Origin: Pedobacter polysacchareus
Lineage (GTDB): Bacteria; Bacteroidota; Bacteroidia; Sphingobacteriales; Sphingobacteriaceae
Assembly: GCF_019802255.1 (NCBI RefSeq)
Contig: NZ_JAHYSS010000003.1
Coordinates: 620,001 to 684,000 of the forward strand
Direction: 5' to 3'
Length of the DNA stretch: 64,000 bases
The stretch's first letter is position 1, and the number at the start of each line of letters is the position of its first letter. The notes under the pieces are model-generated. The model did no database searches and was not told where the DNA came from. It was given only the letters and a program-made list of their open reading frames with translations. Made by a program: the position numbers and the translations under genes. Shown one piece after another: positions 35,445-44,198 of this stretch.

Positions 35445-36264
35445 TGATTTGGCTTATAAGGTAAGCAAAGCAGTTACGGAAAAATATAGCACCAGTTTTT
35501 CATTGGGAATTCTCGCGCTAAAACCCTCCATTCGTCCTGCCATTTATGCGATTTATGGTTATGTGCGTCTGGCCGACGAAATTGTAGACAGCTTTCATGA
35601 TTATGATAAGGCATGCTTGCTGCAACGCTTTAAAATAGAAACCTGGACTGCCTTGGAAGAGGGTATTTCCCTTAATCCTATTTTACAATCCTTTCAGGAT
35701 ACGGTCAATCATTTTGCCATTGACAAAACCTTAATCGAACAGTTTCTGCATAGCATGCAAATGGATTTGCAGCAGATAGATTACAATTCTGATTTGTATA
35801 ATGAATATATATTGGGTTCGGCCGAAGTTGTAGGATTGATGTGCCTTCAAGTATTTGTAGAGGGTAATAAAGAAACATTCGATAATCTAAAACCTTATGC
35901 CATGAAATTGGGTTCGGCTTTTCAGAAAGTAAACTTTCTACGTGATCTGAAAGACGATTACCATGTTTTGGGACGCACATATTTTCCTAATATTGATATG
36001 AAAACATTCGACAACAAAATCAAATTAGAAATTGAAAATGAGATTGAAGCGGAGTTTAAAGAGGCATTAACCGGGATAAAAAAATTACCGGCTTCTTCCA
36101 AATTTGGCGTATACCTGGCCTACAAATATTACCTATCATTGTTTAAAAAAATAAAGAGTACGCCTGCAGAAAAAATTATGAATCAAAGGATACGTATTCC
36201 AAACAGTCAAAAGTTCTCTCTGGCAATGAGTAGCTATGTACAATATAAGATGGCCATCATATGA
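35428..36264 (+). CDS. crtB: Phytoene synthase
   Basis: A 278-residue squalene/phytoene synthase-fold enzyme. The first Asp-rich motif is in YVRLADEIVDSF (about residues 43-54). The second is VNFLRDLKDDYHVLGRTYFP (about 170-189), with the catalytic DxxxD pattern. It condenses two geranylgeranyl diphosphates to phytoene. It overlaps the end of crtI and is followed 64 bp later by the SRPBCC gene. Confidence 0.93.
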   Translation: MKKLYDDLAYKVSKAVTEKYSTSFSLGILALKPSIRPAIYAIYGYVRLADEIVDSFHDYDKACLLQRFKIETWTALEEGISLNPILQSFQDTVNHFAIDKTLIEQFLHSMQMDLQQIDYNSDLYNEYILGSAEVVGLMCLQVFVEGNKETFDNLKPYAMKLGSAFQKVNFLRDLKDDYHVLGRTYFPNIDMKTFDNKIKLEIENEIEAEFKEALTGIKKLPASSKFGVYLAYKYYLSLFKKIKSTPAEKIMNQRIRIPNSQKFSLAMSSYVQYKMAII

Positions 36265-36328
36265 TTTTAAAAAATTACATCTATGCATTTGAGAAATATG
36301 CTGGAAGACCTCATCTAAAAGCAAAAAA

Positions 36329-36796
36329 ATGATTTATCAACTTAAAAGAGAACAACAACTATATTGTGATATTCAAACTGCCTGGGCTTTCTTTTCTTCG
36401 CCACACAATCTTTCGCGTATCACGCCCAAAGAAATGGGCTTTGTTGTATTAAGCAATCTACCGGAGGGGAATATTTATAAAGGAATGATTATCGATTATA
36501 CAGTTTCCCCTGTGCTGGGTATTCCACTGAAATGGCAGACTGAAATTACGGAGGTTAACTACCAAAAAAGCTTTACCGATTTTCAGAAAAAAGGTCCTTA
36601 CAAATTATGGAGACATCATCATGAATTTATCCCAAACCAAAATGGGGTTTTGATGGTAGATACTGTGGACTATGAATTGCCATTTGGTATCATTGGCAAG
36701 ATGGTGCACAGTTTGATGGTAAAGAAAAAATTGGAACATATTTTCGACTACCGCAATCAGGTTTTGGAAGCGTTATTTAAACAGATAAAACATTAA
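36329..36796 (+). CDS. SRPBCC family protein in the carotenoid operon
   Basis: A 155-residue START/Bet v 1-like fold protein. It begins YQLKREQQLYCDIQTAWAFF, then SSPHNLSRITPKEMGF, and ends with a long helix (MVKKKLEHIFDYRNQVLEALF). The fold offers a hydrophobic cavity suited to lipids. It is placed 2 bp before crtZ, which implies a role with the carotenoid enzymes, such as substrate delivery or coenzyme/ligand sensing. No catalytic residues were recognised. Confidence 0.83.
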   Translation: MIYQLKREQQLYCDIQTAWAFFSSPHNLSRITPKEMGFVVLSNLPEGNIYKGMIIDYTVSPVLGIPLKWQTEITEVNYQKSFTDFQKKGPYKLWRHHHEFIPNQNGVLMVDTVDYELPFGIIGKMVHSLMVKKKLEHIFDYRNQVLEALFKQIKH

Positions 36797-36798
36797 GC

Positions 36799-37254
36799 AT
36801 GAATTTCATTATCCTACTGATCACCTTTATATTGATGGAAGGAGCCACCTGGTTTATCCATAAGTATATCATGCATGGTCTTTTATGGGCATTACATCAT
36901 GACCATCACGACCACAGTACTGAGGGGCCTTTTGAGAAAAATGATTACTTCTTTGTGATTTTTGCTCTACCGGCTATTGCTTTGATCTACTTCGGTTCCT
37001 TAAATCATTTCAATTACTTGTTTTACATAGGACTGGCTATTACACTTTATGGAATGGCCTATTTCTTTGTGCATGACATTTTTATTCACCAACGCATTAA
37101 ATATCTGGCAAATACCCAAAACCCTTACTTACTGGCGATTCGCAGGGCGCACAAACAACATCATAAACACCTGGGCAAAGAAGAAGGTGAATGCTTTGGT
37201 TTCTTGTATGTCCCAATGAAATATTTCAAAATGTATTATAAAAAAAATAAGTAA
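36799..37254 (+). CDS. crtZ: Beta-carotene hydroxylase
   Basis: A 151-residue membrane di-iron hydroxylase of the fatty-acid-hydroxylase superfamily. The histidine clusters are HKYIMH (about residues 21-26), HHDHHDHS (33-40), HDIFIHQ (95-101) and RRAHKQHHKH (115-124). Four hydrophobic segments lie between them. It hydroxylates beta-ionone rings to give zeaxanthin. Its stop overlaps the start of the cyclase gene by one base (TAATG). Confidence 0.9.
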   Translation: MNFIILLITFILMEGATWFIHKYIMHGLLWALHHDHHDHSTEGPFEKNDYFFVIFALPAIALIYFGSLNHFNYLFYIGLAITLYGMAYFFVHDIFIHQRIKYLANTQNPYLLAIRRAHKQHHKHLGKEEGECFGFLYVPMKYFKMYYKKNK

Positions 37255-37997
37255 TGAAACCCTACACTTACTTGTTAATTAATTTACTGACCATCAGCGT
37301 TTGCTTTATTTTCTCTTTTGACAAGAGAATTCGGTTCAACAAGCATTTTCCAGCCTTTTTAAAAGCGAGTATTTTAGTCGCTATTCCTTTTATTGCCTGG
37401 GATGTATGGTTTACTGCTCATCAGGTATGGTGGTTCAATACCGCTTATACTACAGGGATAATTCTTTTGGGACTGCCTATTGAAGAATGGCTTTTTTTCA
37501 TCTGTATCCCTTTTTCCTGTGTGTTTACCTATTTCTGCCTGGACAAATTCTTAAATCTTAGCTGGCTAAGTGCATTTAACAACATCATTGTTTTTTTAAG
37601 TGTCATTATATGCACCGTTATCGCATTGTTGCATTACGACAGAACCTACACTTTTGTAACTGCTATAGTAACAGCGCTAACGCTAATTTACCTGCATTTT
37701 GTAGTAAGAGCGGCCTGGATCGGTCAGGCATCTTTTGTATTTGCTATTCTGATGCTGGGATTTTTCCCTGTTAATGGTGTTTTGACGGGTACTGGTTTGG
37801 ATTCTCCGATTGTGAATTACAATCCGAAGAGTTTCTTAAATATTCGGATCCTTACTATTCCAATAGAAGATGCTGTATATGGTTATACGCAGTTTTTACT
37901 CAATATATATTTATTTAAAATGTTTCAAAAACCAGTAGGTGATTATGAAACCATCATGAGTTCACACTCGCAAAACGCAATTTATAAAAACTCATGA
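37254..37997 (+). CDS. Fused heterodimeric-type lycopene beta-cyclase (CrtYc-CrtYd)
   Basis: A 247-residue polytopic membrane protein with two related cyclase halves. The first carries GLPIEEWLFFICIPF (about residues 75-89), the second IPIEDAVYGYTQFL (about 202-215). The PIE(E/D) motif is the signature of CrtYc/CrtYd cyclases. It converts lycopene to beta-carotene. The fused form is usual in Bacteroidota. It is coupled to crtZ through TAATG. Confidence 0.88.
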   Translation: MKPYTYLLINLLTISVCFIFSFDKRIRFNKHFPAFLKASILVAIPFIAWDVWFTAHQVWWFNTAYTTGIILLGLPIEEWLFFICIPFSCVFTYFCLDKFLNLSWLSAFNNIIVFLSVIICTVIALLHYDRTYTFVTAIVTALTLIYLHFVVRAAWIGQASFVFAILMLGFFPVNGVLTGTGLDSPIVNYNPKSFLNIRILTIPIEDAVYGYTQFLLNIYLFKMFQKPVGDYETIMSSHSQNAIYKNS

Positions 37998-38124
37998 TAG
38001 CTTCATCACTGATAAAAAACAAATTATACTCTGATCTTACCCAAAACCCATTATTGAACACAAAACGGCCCGTGAAAGAGCTTTAGAAATTTATGGTAAA
38101 GCATTGAAATAATAAAAATAAAGA

Positions 38125-38658
38125 ATGAAGAACAGAAACAAAGTAGTTTTGGTAGATCAGCATGACAAGACAATTGGGGAGATGGACAAAATAGAAGCTC
38201 ATCAAAAAGGCTTCTTGCACAGAGCATTTTCAATTTTTCTATTTAATAATAAAGGTGAAATGTTGATTCATCAGCGTGCCAAACATAAATATCATGGGGC
38301 TGGTTTATGGACAAATGCCTGCTGCTCTCATCCGCAATTGGGCGAAGACATTAAACTAAGTGCTATTGAAAGGCTGCAATTTGAAATGGGAATTCAATGT
38401 AATATCGAGAAAGTCTTTTCATTCATCTATAATACTTCTGTCGAAAATAACCTGATAGAGCACGAATTTGACCATGTATTTATAGGGTATACTGATGCAG
38501 TCCCAAGACCAAACGCAAAAGAAGTACAAACTTTTAAATGGATTGACACAACAATTTTGTCTAAAGATATACAAGAGCATCCTGATCAGTACACCTATTG
38601 GTTTAAGATGGTCTTTTCAAATATTTTAGATTATCTAAATCCCGATGTAAAACTTTAG
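38125..38658 (+). CDS. idi: Isopentenyl-diphosphate delta-isomerase (type I)
   Basis: A 177-residue Nudix-fold isomerase. The catalytic Cys lies in LWTNACCSHPQLGED. The Glu/metal region is IERLQFEMGI, and EHEFDHVFIGY carries the second acidic set. It interconverts IPP and DMAPP, increasing prenyl precursors for the carotenoid genes just upstream. The 127-bp gap to crtYcd holds only short open frames, so idi may be cotranscribed with crt or have its own promoter. Confidence 0.92.
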   Translation: MKNRNKVVLVDQHDKTIGEMDKIEAHQKGFLHRAFSIFLFNNKGEMLIHQRAKHKYHGAGLWTNACCSHPQLGEDIKLSAIERLQFEMGIQCNIEKVFSFIYNTSVENNLIEHEFDHVFIGYTDAVPRPNAKEVQTFKWIDTTILSKDIQEHPDQYTYWFKMVFSNILDYLNPDVKL

Positions 38659-38708
38659 GTGTGCCATTCTTTAATTTTACTGAAATCAGCTAGGTTTTAC
38701 ACCATATT

Positions 38709-39008
38709 TCATAGTAATTTCTTTTGTTCCAGATTAAGTTCTTTAAAAATCTCTTTGGTAATGATCTGTGTATTGTAAGCCAGATGCGCCCAATTACAAT
38801 GCAAAATAGACAATGGATAAGGAATACCATGCTGCCTTTTGGTTAAATCCATACTAATCACTGAGTTTTCCTTTATTTCCCGCTCGCCCTGCATCATATC
38901 GAAGATGGTTTTTGCGAATTTCTGATCAGAACCTAAATAAAAACTTGCGTAGGTTTCCAAACCTTTAAGGGTTTTCATATTAAGCGAAATTTCAAAAGTA
39001 GTTTCCAT
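38709..39008 (-). CDS. Small hypothetical protein (99 residues)
   Basis: A compact soluble protein. It has METTFEISLNMKTLKGLETY, then FYLGSDQKFAKTIFDMMQG and ISMDLTKRQHGIPYPLSILHCNWAHLAYNTQIITKEIF. The balanced composition, ATG start and well-formed secondary structure suggest a real conserved gene, but I know no function. It is convergent with idi and tandem with hsp20 (56 bp downstream of it), so it may be read through from the heat-shock gene. Confidence 0.65.
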   Translation of the reverse strand: METTFEISLNMKTLKGLETYASFYLGSDQKFAKTIFDMMQGEREIKENSVISMDLTKRQHGIPYPLSILHCNWAHLAYNTQIITKEIFKELNLEQKKLL

Positions 39009-39064
39009 AATAACAAATTAAAAAGAGCTACCTGATGGTAGCTCTCAGAGATGTGTTTTTTAAA

Positions 39065-39505
39065 TTATTTAATCTCTATTTGACGGCTTACTGCTTTCGC
39101 TTCTTCTCTTTTCGGGATGTCAATCGCTAAAACACCGTCCTTATAAGTAGCCTGAATGCCATTTTCGTCTGCACTTTCTGGTAAAGTAAAAGAGCGAACA
39201 AAAGAACTATAGCTGTATTCACGTTTTGCATAATTCCTGTCCTCTTGCTTGTCTTGCGCGCGTTGCTCTACAGAAACACTCAATACATTCCTTTCCAGAT
39301 TAAGTTTAAAATCCTCCTTTTTAAGTCCTGGCGCAGCTAATTCAACATGATAGTGATCAGCACTTTCACTAATGTTAGCAGCAGGCACACGAGTCACTAT
39401 ACGGTCTGCAAAAAAAGTGTCATTGAAAATTGAATCAAAAACATCATTAAAGCCTGGCATTAATGAATTTCTCTTGTTTTCTGGATTAAATTTAACCAAC
39501 GTCAT
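39065..39505 (-). CDS. Hsp20/alpha-crystallin small heat-shock protein
   Basis: A 146-residue sHSP. The alpha-crystallin domain runs about residues 42-136 (YHVELAAPGLKKEDFKLNLE, RSFTLPESADENGIQATYKDGVLAIDIPK), with a short N-terminal arm containing FNDVFDSIFND. It forms oligomers that hold unfolding proteins. It has an exceptionally good Shine-Dalgarno sequence, unusual in this genome. Other stress genes surround it. Confidence 0.92.
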   Translation of the reverse strand: MTLVKFNPENKRNSLMPGFNDVFDSIFNDTFFADRIVTRVPAANISESADHYHVELAAPGLKKEDFKLNLERNVLSVSVEQRAQDKQEDRNYAKREYSYSSFVRSFTLPESADENGIQATYKDGVLAIDIPKREEAKAVSRQIEIK

Positions 39506-39513
39506 GGGTTTTT

Positions 39514-39520
39514 CCTCCTT
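39514..39520 (-). promoter_or_regulatory. Strong Shine-Dalgarno sequence of hsp20
   Basis: AAGGAGG on the minus strand, 8 nt before the ATG at 39505, is a full match to the anti-SD. Genes of Bacteroidota rarely use such sites, and few starts in this window have one. It may allow high or temperature-dependent translation. Confidence 0.7.
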
Positions 39521-39777
39521 AATTTGATTTAATGATTAAAACTTATAATTAATTAAACTCTTTTGAACTTGCGTTCGGTAGGAACATTACAAGATAAATG
39601 CCAAATGGATTTTTAGTTAAAGAAGCTGAAAAAATTTCAAGATTGCTGAAAAATCTTCAGTTTTAAGCTGTCAAAAATTCAGAAATAGATGTGATTTCGT
39701 TCCTGCGAATGCAATGGATAAACAGAGCAAATAATTTTCACTATCTTAATTTGTTTTTAACATAAACCTATAAAATC

Positions 39778-40227
39778 ATGATCAAAAAAGCACTAGTAAT
39801 TATAGCTATATTGATACTCGTGATACAGCTCTTCAGGCCAGCTAAAAATAGCTCTGCTTCAATTTCACCTAACGCAATTGAAGCTCACTATCCAGTTTCA
39901 AATGAGATTGGAGTGATTTTACGAAGGAGTTGTTACGATTGCCATTCCAATACCACAGCTTATCCCTGGTACAGCAATATCCAACCCTTTGCCTGGTGGC
40001 TGCAAAGCCATGTAAACGAAGGTAAACATGAACTAAACTTTGATGAATTCAACAACTATGATGTTAAAAAGAAAAAACACAAGCTGGATGAAGTAATTGA
40101 AACGATTGAAAAAGATGAAATGCCACTGACTTCCTATACATTGATACACAGAGGAGCAGTGCTTTCACCAAAGGATAAAGATAAACTCATCACCTGGGCA
40201 AAAGAACTTAAAAAAAACATTAATTAA
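39778..40227 (+). CDS. Haem-binding domain protein (Haem_bd family)
   Basis: A 149-residue protein with an N-terminal membrane anchor or signal (ALVIIAILILVIQLF). The haem-attachment motif CYDCH (about residues 52-56) lies within RRSCYDCHSNTTAYPWYSNI. WWLQSHVNEGKHELNFDEF is also typical of the family. It is likely a periplasmic c-type haem protein of unknown redox role. It lies 25 bp before the VIT transporter gene, suggesting an iron-linked unit. Confidence 0.85.
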   Translation: MIKKALVIIAILILVIQLFRPAKNSSASISPNAIEAHYPVSNEIGVILRRSCYDCHSNTTAYPWYSNIQPFAWWLQSHVNEGKHELNFDEFNNYDVKKKKHKLDEVIETIEKDEMPLTSYTLIHRGAVLSPKDKDKLITWAKELKKNIN

Positions 40228-40252
40228 GATCATTTATAAAATAAACTATGAT

Positions 40253-40942
40253 ATGGAATCAGAAGAGCACTATACCAATAGAAGCGGCTGGCTGAGAGCA
40301 GCAGTTTTAGGCGCAAATGACGGTATCCTTTCTACAACCAGTTTAGCCATTGGTATTGCAGCGGCAAGCACCACACGCGAACCAATTGTACTTGCCGCAG
40401 TTGCTGGACTGGTAGCCGGAGCACTATCTATGGCAGCCGGAGAATATGTTTCTGTGAGTTCACAATCAGATATAGAAATTTCTGATTTGACCAGAGAAAA
40501 AATGGAAGCGGAAAATACGCCAGATCTGGAGTTAAAAGAATTGGCCAATATTTATCAGCACAGAGGCCTGGATGAAAATTTAGCCATGCAAGTTGCTATA
40601 CAGCTCACTGCTCACGATGCTTTAGGAGCCCACGCTAAGGATGAACTAGGTATTAATGAAATCACCCAGGCAAAACCAATGCAAGCTGCTTTAGCCTCCG
40701 CAGCTTCTTTCATTATTGGTGGTCTTCTACCCTTACTGGTTTCCATATTCGCGCCAATAAAACTAATGGTTGTTTACCAGTATGGCTTCTCCATCATTTT
40801 TTTAGCACTTTCGGCAACTATTGCAGCAAAAGCAGGTGGTTCAAATATTGTCAAGGCTGTTATCCGGATTTGTTTCTGGGGAACAGCGGCTATGCTAATG
40901 ACTGCTGCTGTAGGCTATCTTTTTGGCGTTAAAACAACATAA
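40253..40942 (+). CDS. VIT1/CCC1 family iron/manganese transporter
   Basis: A 229-residue membrane protein. It opens SGWLRAAVLGANDGILSTTSLAIGIAAA, followed by AGALSMAAGEYVSVSSQSDIE, the characteristic VIT motifs. A cytosolic metal-binding helical region (about residues 75-140) and three C-terminal helices follow. Members move Fe2+ or Mn2+ out of the cytoplasm. It pairs with the preceding haem-binding gene. Confidence 0.9.
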   Translation: MESEEHYTNRSGWLRAAVLGANDGILSTTSLAIGIAAASTTREPIVLAAVAGLVAGALSMAAGEYVSVSSQSDIEISDLTREKMEAENTPDLELKELANIYQHRGLDENLAMQVAIQLTAHDALGAHAKDELGINEITQAKPMQAALASAASFIIGGLLPLLVSIFAPIKLMVVYQYGFSIIFLALSATIAAKAGGSNIVKAVIRICFWGTAAMLMTAAVGYLFGVKTT

Positions 40943-41007
40943 TTTGTTTAGCAACTCTTTAATATCCAATAAAGAACAATTATTATGCTCAAATAATACA
41001 AGATGAA

Positions 41008-41841
41008 TCATTCCTTTTTAAAAGAAATCATAGGTACGCGACCATAAAAACTATATTCGGCAGCATTTGAAGGAAGTACCAACTGCGCTAAAAATGACCG
41101 CTTTTGATGCGTGAAAAAAGCAATTAATGATGGCTTATAACGTTTCACTTCCGCACCAATATCTTTTAAAATAGGATGTGATATATTCCATTCACGATTA
41201 ATCACTTCAACTTTATAACTTAACTTCTCCTGAATTCTTTTCTCAGCCAGTACGCTATCAGCAACAAATTCATTGCTTGAGGCCACATGAAGCATCCTTA
41301 GCTTCGCATTGAAGGGTTTTACAAAATCGATTAATCTGGAGAATTCAGTTTCATAGTCATTCATATCTGTCGCATAAAGCACACGCTTGCATGGCCGGTT
41401 CCGGTACCCAGAAGGGATACAAATTACAGGTACTCTTGAATGAGTAATCAGTTTGGAACTGTGTGTACCAAATATTTTCTTAACAGTCCCTGCCCCCCTT
41501 GTGCTAATACAGATATAATCACAAGGATGCTGCGCTGTAAATTTTAAAATCCCCTCTGTCACATCAGTATGATCAATCGTAATCAGTTCGAAACTCATGT
41601 CCGACAAATTCAAAGATCTGACGATCTTTTTTATGAACACAGTTATTTCTTTCCGGATTTGATTTACAAAAGAATGCTTGTAAACCTGATAAGCATTTTC
41701 AGACCATATGGAAGGTCGCAAGACATGATAAACATGTAAGACAACTAATTTAGCTTTTCTTGTTCTTGCCATATTAATCGCAAAACGTATAGCAGACTTT
41801 GAGTTAGCTGACTGGTCAGTGGTGACAATTATAGTTTCCAT
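41008..41841 (-). CDS. Tandem universal stress protein
   Basis: A 277-residue protein with two UspA domains. The first (about 1-145) opens IIVTTDQSANSKSAIRFA and carries a nucleotide-binding-type loop STRGAGTVKKIFGTHSS ... VPVICIPSG. The second (about 150-277) lacks that loop in clear form. Length and arrangement match the Bacteroidota tandem Usp group. It is separated from its upstream neighbour by 500 bp of mostly non-coding sequence. Confidence 0.87.
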   Translation of the reverse strand: METIIVTTDQSANSKSAIRFAINMARTRKAKLVVLHVYHVLRPSIWSENAYQVYKHSFVNQIRKEITVFIKKIVRSLNLSDMSFELITIDHTDVTEGILKFTAQHPCDYICISTRGAGTVKKIFGTHSSKLITHSRVPVICIPSGYRNRPCKRVLYATDMNDYETEFSRLIDFVKPFNAKLRMLHVASSNEFVADSVLAEKRIQEKLSYKVEVINREWNISHPILKDIGAEVKRYKPSLIAFFTHQKRSFLAQLVLPSNAAEYSFYGRVPMISFKKE

Positions 41842-42343
41842 ATTTGATTTTATTTACAACAAACTGATAATGAAAACCATAAAGCTAACAATTGCATTCC
41901 GTATCTGATATGATTTAAATCATTTTAACAATTGATATAGGTCGCAAAATATCCAGACAAAATTCAGATTTGGACAATGATATCTTACGCATAAGAATTC
42001 TATAAGTCGCATATGAAATGGAAATCTTCAGAATAATATGCAACATAAATACTTTTCATATTGCATAATTATGTTAGCTTAATTTCAGAAGTATGACCAA
42101 TTAATTAGGTTATAAAGCTGCAAATTTTTACATTGATAAAATTCGACAGATTAGTACTTTATCTTTCTTAAGAAGTCCCTTACACTGCCCAATAATGTCA
42201 AACGGAAATTTTAAAAATGAGCAGAAGTTATAAAGCTATTTATCCAGAACAACCAAAAAAAGTCCAGTTCGGATGCCTGGGCCCAAATGGGATCATACAG
42301 GTACTAGAAAGGGACGAAAGAGAAATAAAATAGTGATAATGAT
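41842..42343. other. Intergenic region between usp and crp-like genes
   Basis: About 500 bp of AT-rich sequence with the promoters of the two divergent genes. The only feature resembling coding sequence is a 38-codon frame at 42217-42333 (MSRSYKAIYPEQPKKVQF start). It ends 10 bp before the Crp-family ATG and might act as a short translated leader. No palindrome or -7 consensus was identified with certainty. Confidence 0.35.
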
Positions 42344-42913
42344 ATGTTTAAACTTTTAGAACACTACATTAAAAGCATAACAGAGATTGATGAACCAAGC
42401 CTGACTATTATCTTTAGTAAGTTCAGCTTGGTTAAAACCACTCGCAACCAGATATTGGTAGATTACAATGAAATTTGTAAAAACCATTACTTTGTAAACA
42501 AAGGCTGTATCAGAGTTTACACGATAAATAGTGAAGGAGCAGAAACTACCCGCTATTTTGCGTTTCAGGGTGAATTCGGCACCGCCTTACCTAGCTTAAT
42601 TAACCAAGAACCTGCATTTGAATATCTCCAGACCATCGAAAAATCAGAACTACTGACAATCAGCAGAACAGATTTCTATTTTTTGGTCGATCAGATTCCT
42701 CAATTCGCCCTTGTATACCGCAGAATACTGGAAAAAGGATTTATAATAGCGCAGAAAAGAATATATGGCTTTCAAGGTTTTAATGCAATGGAAAAAGTAA
42801 TTTGGATAAAAACACATCAGCCCAAATTTCTATCGAGAATTTCGAATAAAATGGCGGCCTCTTATCTTGGTATATCCCCTTCTACTTTGAGCAGAATCAA
42901 GGCTAAACTTTAA
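42344..42913 (+). CDS. Crp/Fnr family transcriptional regulator
   Basis: A 189-residue protein. The cyclic-nucleotide-binding fold (about residues 1-120; NHYFVNKGCIRVYTINSEGAE, FGTALPSLI) is followed by a short C-terminal helix-turn-helix (NKMAASYLGISPSTLSRIKAK). It is the small Crp type common in Bacteroidota and lacks Fnr cysteines. The GlcG-like and HIU-hydrolase genes downstream are on the same strand, and it may regulate them. Confidence 0.87.
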   Translation: MFKLLEHYIKSITEIDEPSLTIIFSKFSLVKTTRNQILVDYNEICKNHYFVNKGCIRVYTINSEGAETTRYFAFQGEFGTALPSLINQEPAFEYLQTIEKSELLTISRTDFYFLVDQIPQFALVYRRILEKGFIIAQKRIYGFQGFNAMEKVIWIKTHQPKFLSRISNKMAASYLGISPSTLSRIKAKL

Positions 42914-42976
42914 AAACGTTGACTTAGATCAACATTTTTAAAGTAACATCAAGCTAAATTTGTAGAAAAGATAATC

Positions 42977-43516
42977 ATGAAATCAAGCATATATATAGTC
43001 TTATTCTCTTTTATAACATTTAACTCCTACTGCCAGACTAATCAGGCCGAGAAAAGTAAAAAAGATGAGGGTATATCATCAGAGCCATTTCTAATAAAAA
43101 CCGACCAAATTACATTGCAGACAGCTATTCAGCTTACTACCCTGGCGAGAAAAAAAGCTTCCGCATTAGGTAAGGATGTTTCAGTAGCAGTATTGGATGC
43201 CAATGGACAAACCATTGTTCTCAGCCGAGGTGACAGAGTAGGTATACACAATACCGAGGCCGCAAGACGCAAAGCGTTTACAGCAGCATCAACAAAAACT
43301 GCAACGCTAATTCTAGCCAGAAATGCGAGATCTAATCCAGATACAGAAAACCTGGCTCATCTACCAGAACTCCTATTGCTCGGAGGGGGAATCCCACTTT
43401 ATCATGATAGCAAAGTAATTGGCGCAATTGGTATAGCAGGTGGAGGAAGCCCGGAAAATGACGATCTTATAGGCAGATCAGCCAGTATTCCAGAGGCGGA
43501 CATTATTGCCAGATAA
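42977..43516 (+). CDS. Exported GlcG/HbpS family haem-binding protein
   Basis: A 179-residue protein with a signal peptide (YIVLFSFITFNSYCQ) and a GlcG/HbpS domain. The domain shows SVAVLDANGQTIVLSRGDRVG, RRKAFTAASTKTAT and PLYHDSKVIGAIGIAGGGSPENDDL. Homologues bind haem or corrinoid-like ligands and some sense redox stress. It follows the Crp-like gene by 63 bp and precedes the HIU-hydrolase-like gene by 44 bp. Confidence 0.85.
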   Translation: MKSSIYIVLFSFITFNSYCQTNQAEKSKKDEGISSEPFLIKTDQITLQTAIQLTTLARKKASALGKDVSVAVLDANGQTIVLSRGDRVGIHNTEAARRKAFTAASTKTATLILARNARSNPDTENLAHLPELLLLGGGIPLYHDSKVIGAIGIAGGGSPENDDLIGRSASIPEADIIAR

Positions 43517-43560
43517 AGTAATTCCAATTTGTATAAATTCACCTATTAATATATATCCAT

Positions 43561-43968
43561 ATGAAAAAATTAATTTTAGGTTTCATACTTAGCTTAGCGA
43601 TAAACTTAAGTTACGCACAAGCACCTGTATACCGCCTATCAAGCCACATACTTGACGTTTCTACCGGACTTCCCGCAGCACATGTAACAGTTAAACTGGA
43701 AAAATTAAACGAGGGTACTAAATTGTGGACATCTATAGACCAAAAGACAACAGACGAAAATGGTAGGATTAGCAACTTTTTAGAAGAAAATAAAACTGAA
43801 AAAGGTGTATACAGATTAACATTTTTGATTGCAGACTACTTTAAAAGTAAAAAAACAGAAAGCTTTTATCCTTTCATTGAAGTTGTATTCCAAATCAAAG
43901 ACGACAAACATTACCATGTGCCAATAACCTTATCTCCATATGGTTATAGTACATACAGAGGTAATTAA
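43561..43968 (+). CDS. uraH: Exported 5-hydroxyisourate hydrolase (transthyretin-like)
   Basis: A 135-residue HIU hydrolase with a signal peptide (LILGFILSLAINLSYAQ). The N-terminal LSSHILDVSTGLPAAHVTV supplies the first active-site His. The C-terminus YHVPITLSPYGYSTYRGN corresponds to the family's YRGS ending, with Asn in place of Ser. The enzyme hydrolyses the product of urate oxidation. Periplasmic location and absence of other urate genes nearby are odd, so another role is possible. Confidence 0.83.
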   Translation: MKKLILGFILSLAINLSYAQAPVYRLSSHILDVSTGLPAAHVTVKLEKLNEGTKLWTSIDQKTTDENGRISNFLEENKTEKGVYRLTFLIADYFKSKKTESFYPFIEVVFQIKDDKHYHVPITLSPYGYSTYRGN

Positions 43969-44127
43969 CCATAAACTTATATTGTATTTCAGCTGAGCCT
44001 GATTACCTGCAAGACTAGCAGAAACCTTATAGGTCCCACCGGGCACAATTTTGTTTTTTTTATAAAATTAACATAAAGCGAATATATAGCGCTAACCAAA
44101 AGTTTGTCAATTATAATAAAACCCTAT

Positions 44128-44171
44128 AAACCAATATAACTGTTAACTAGAGTTAACAGTTATATTGGTTT
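44128..44171. terminator. Long perfect hairpin downstream of the fasciclin gene
   Basis: Two 21-bp arms (44128-44148 and 44151-44171) are perfectly complementary across only 2 bp, containing AACTGTTAACT. It lies 27 bp beyond the stop of the minus-strand fasciclin gene and also faces the uraH operon. There is no long T-tract, so termination would rest on stem strength. Confidence 0.6.
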
Positions 44172-44198
44172 GAAAGATTATCCCAACTTGATGATTAC

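Noticed and set aside
37998..38124. Short frame ending TARERALEIYGKALK before idi
   Set aside because: It is too short, lacks a start in that frame, and is not recognisable as part of a carotenoid protein.
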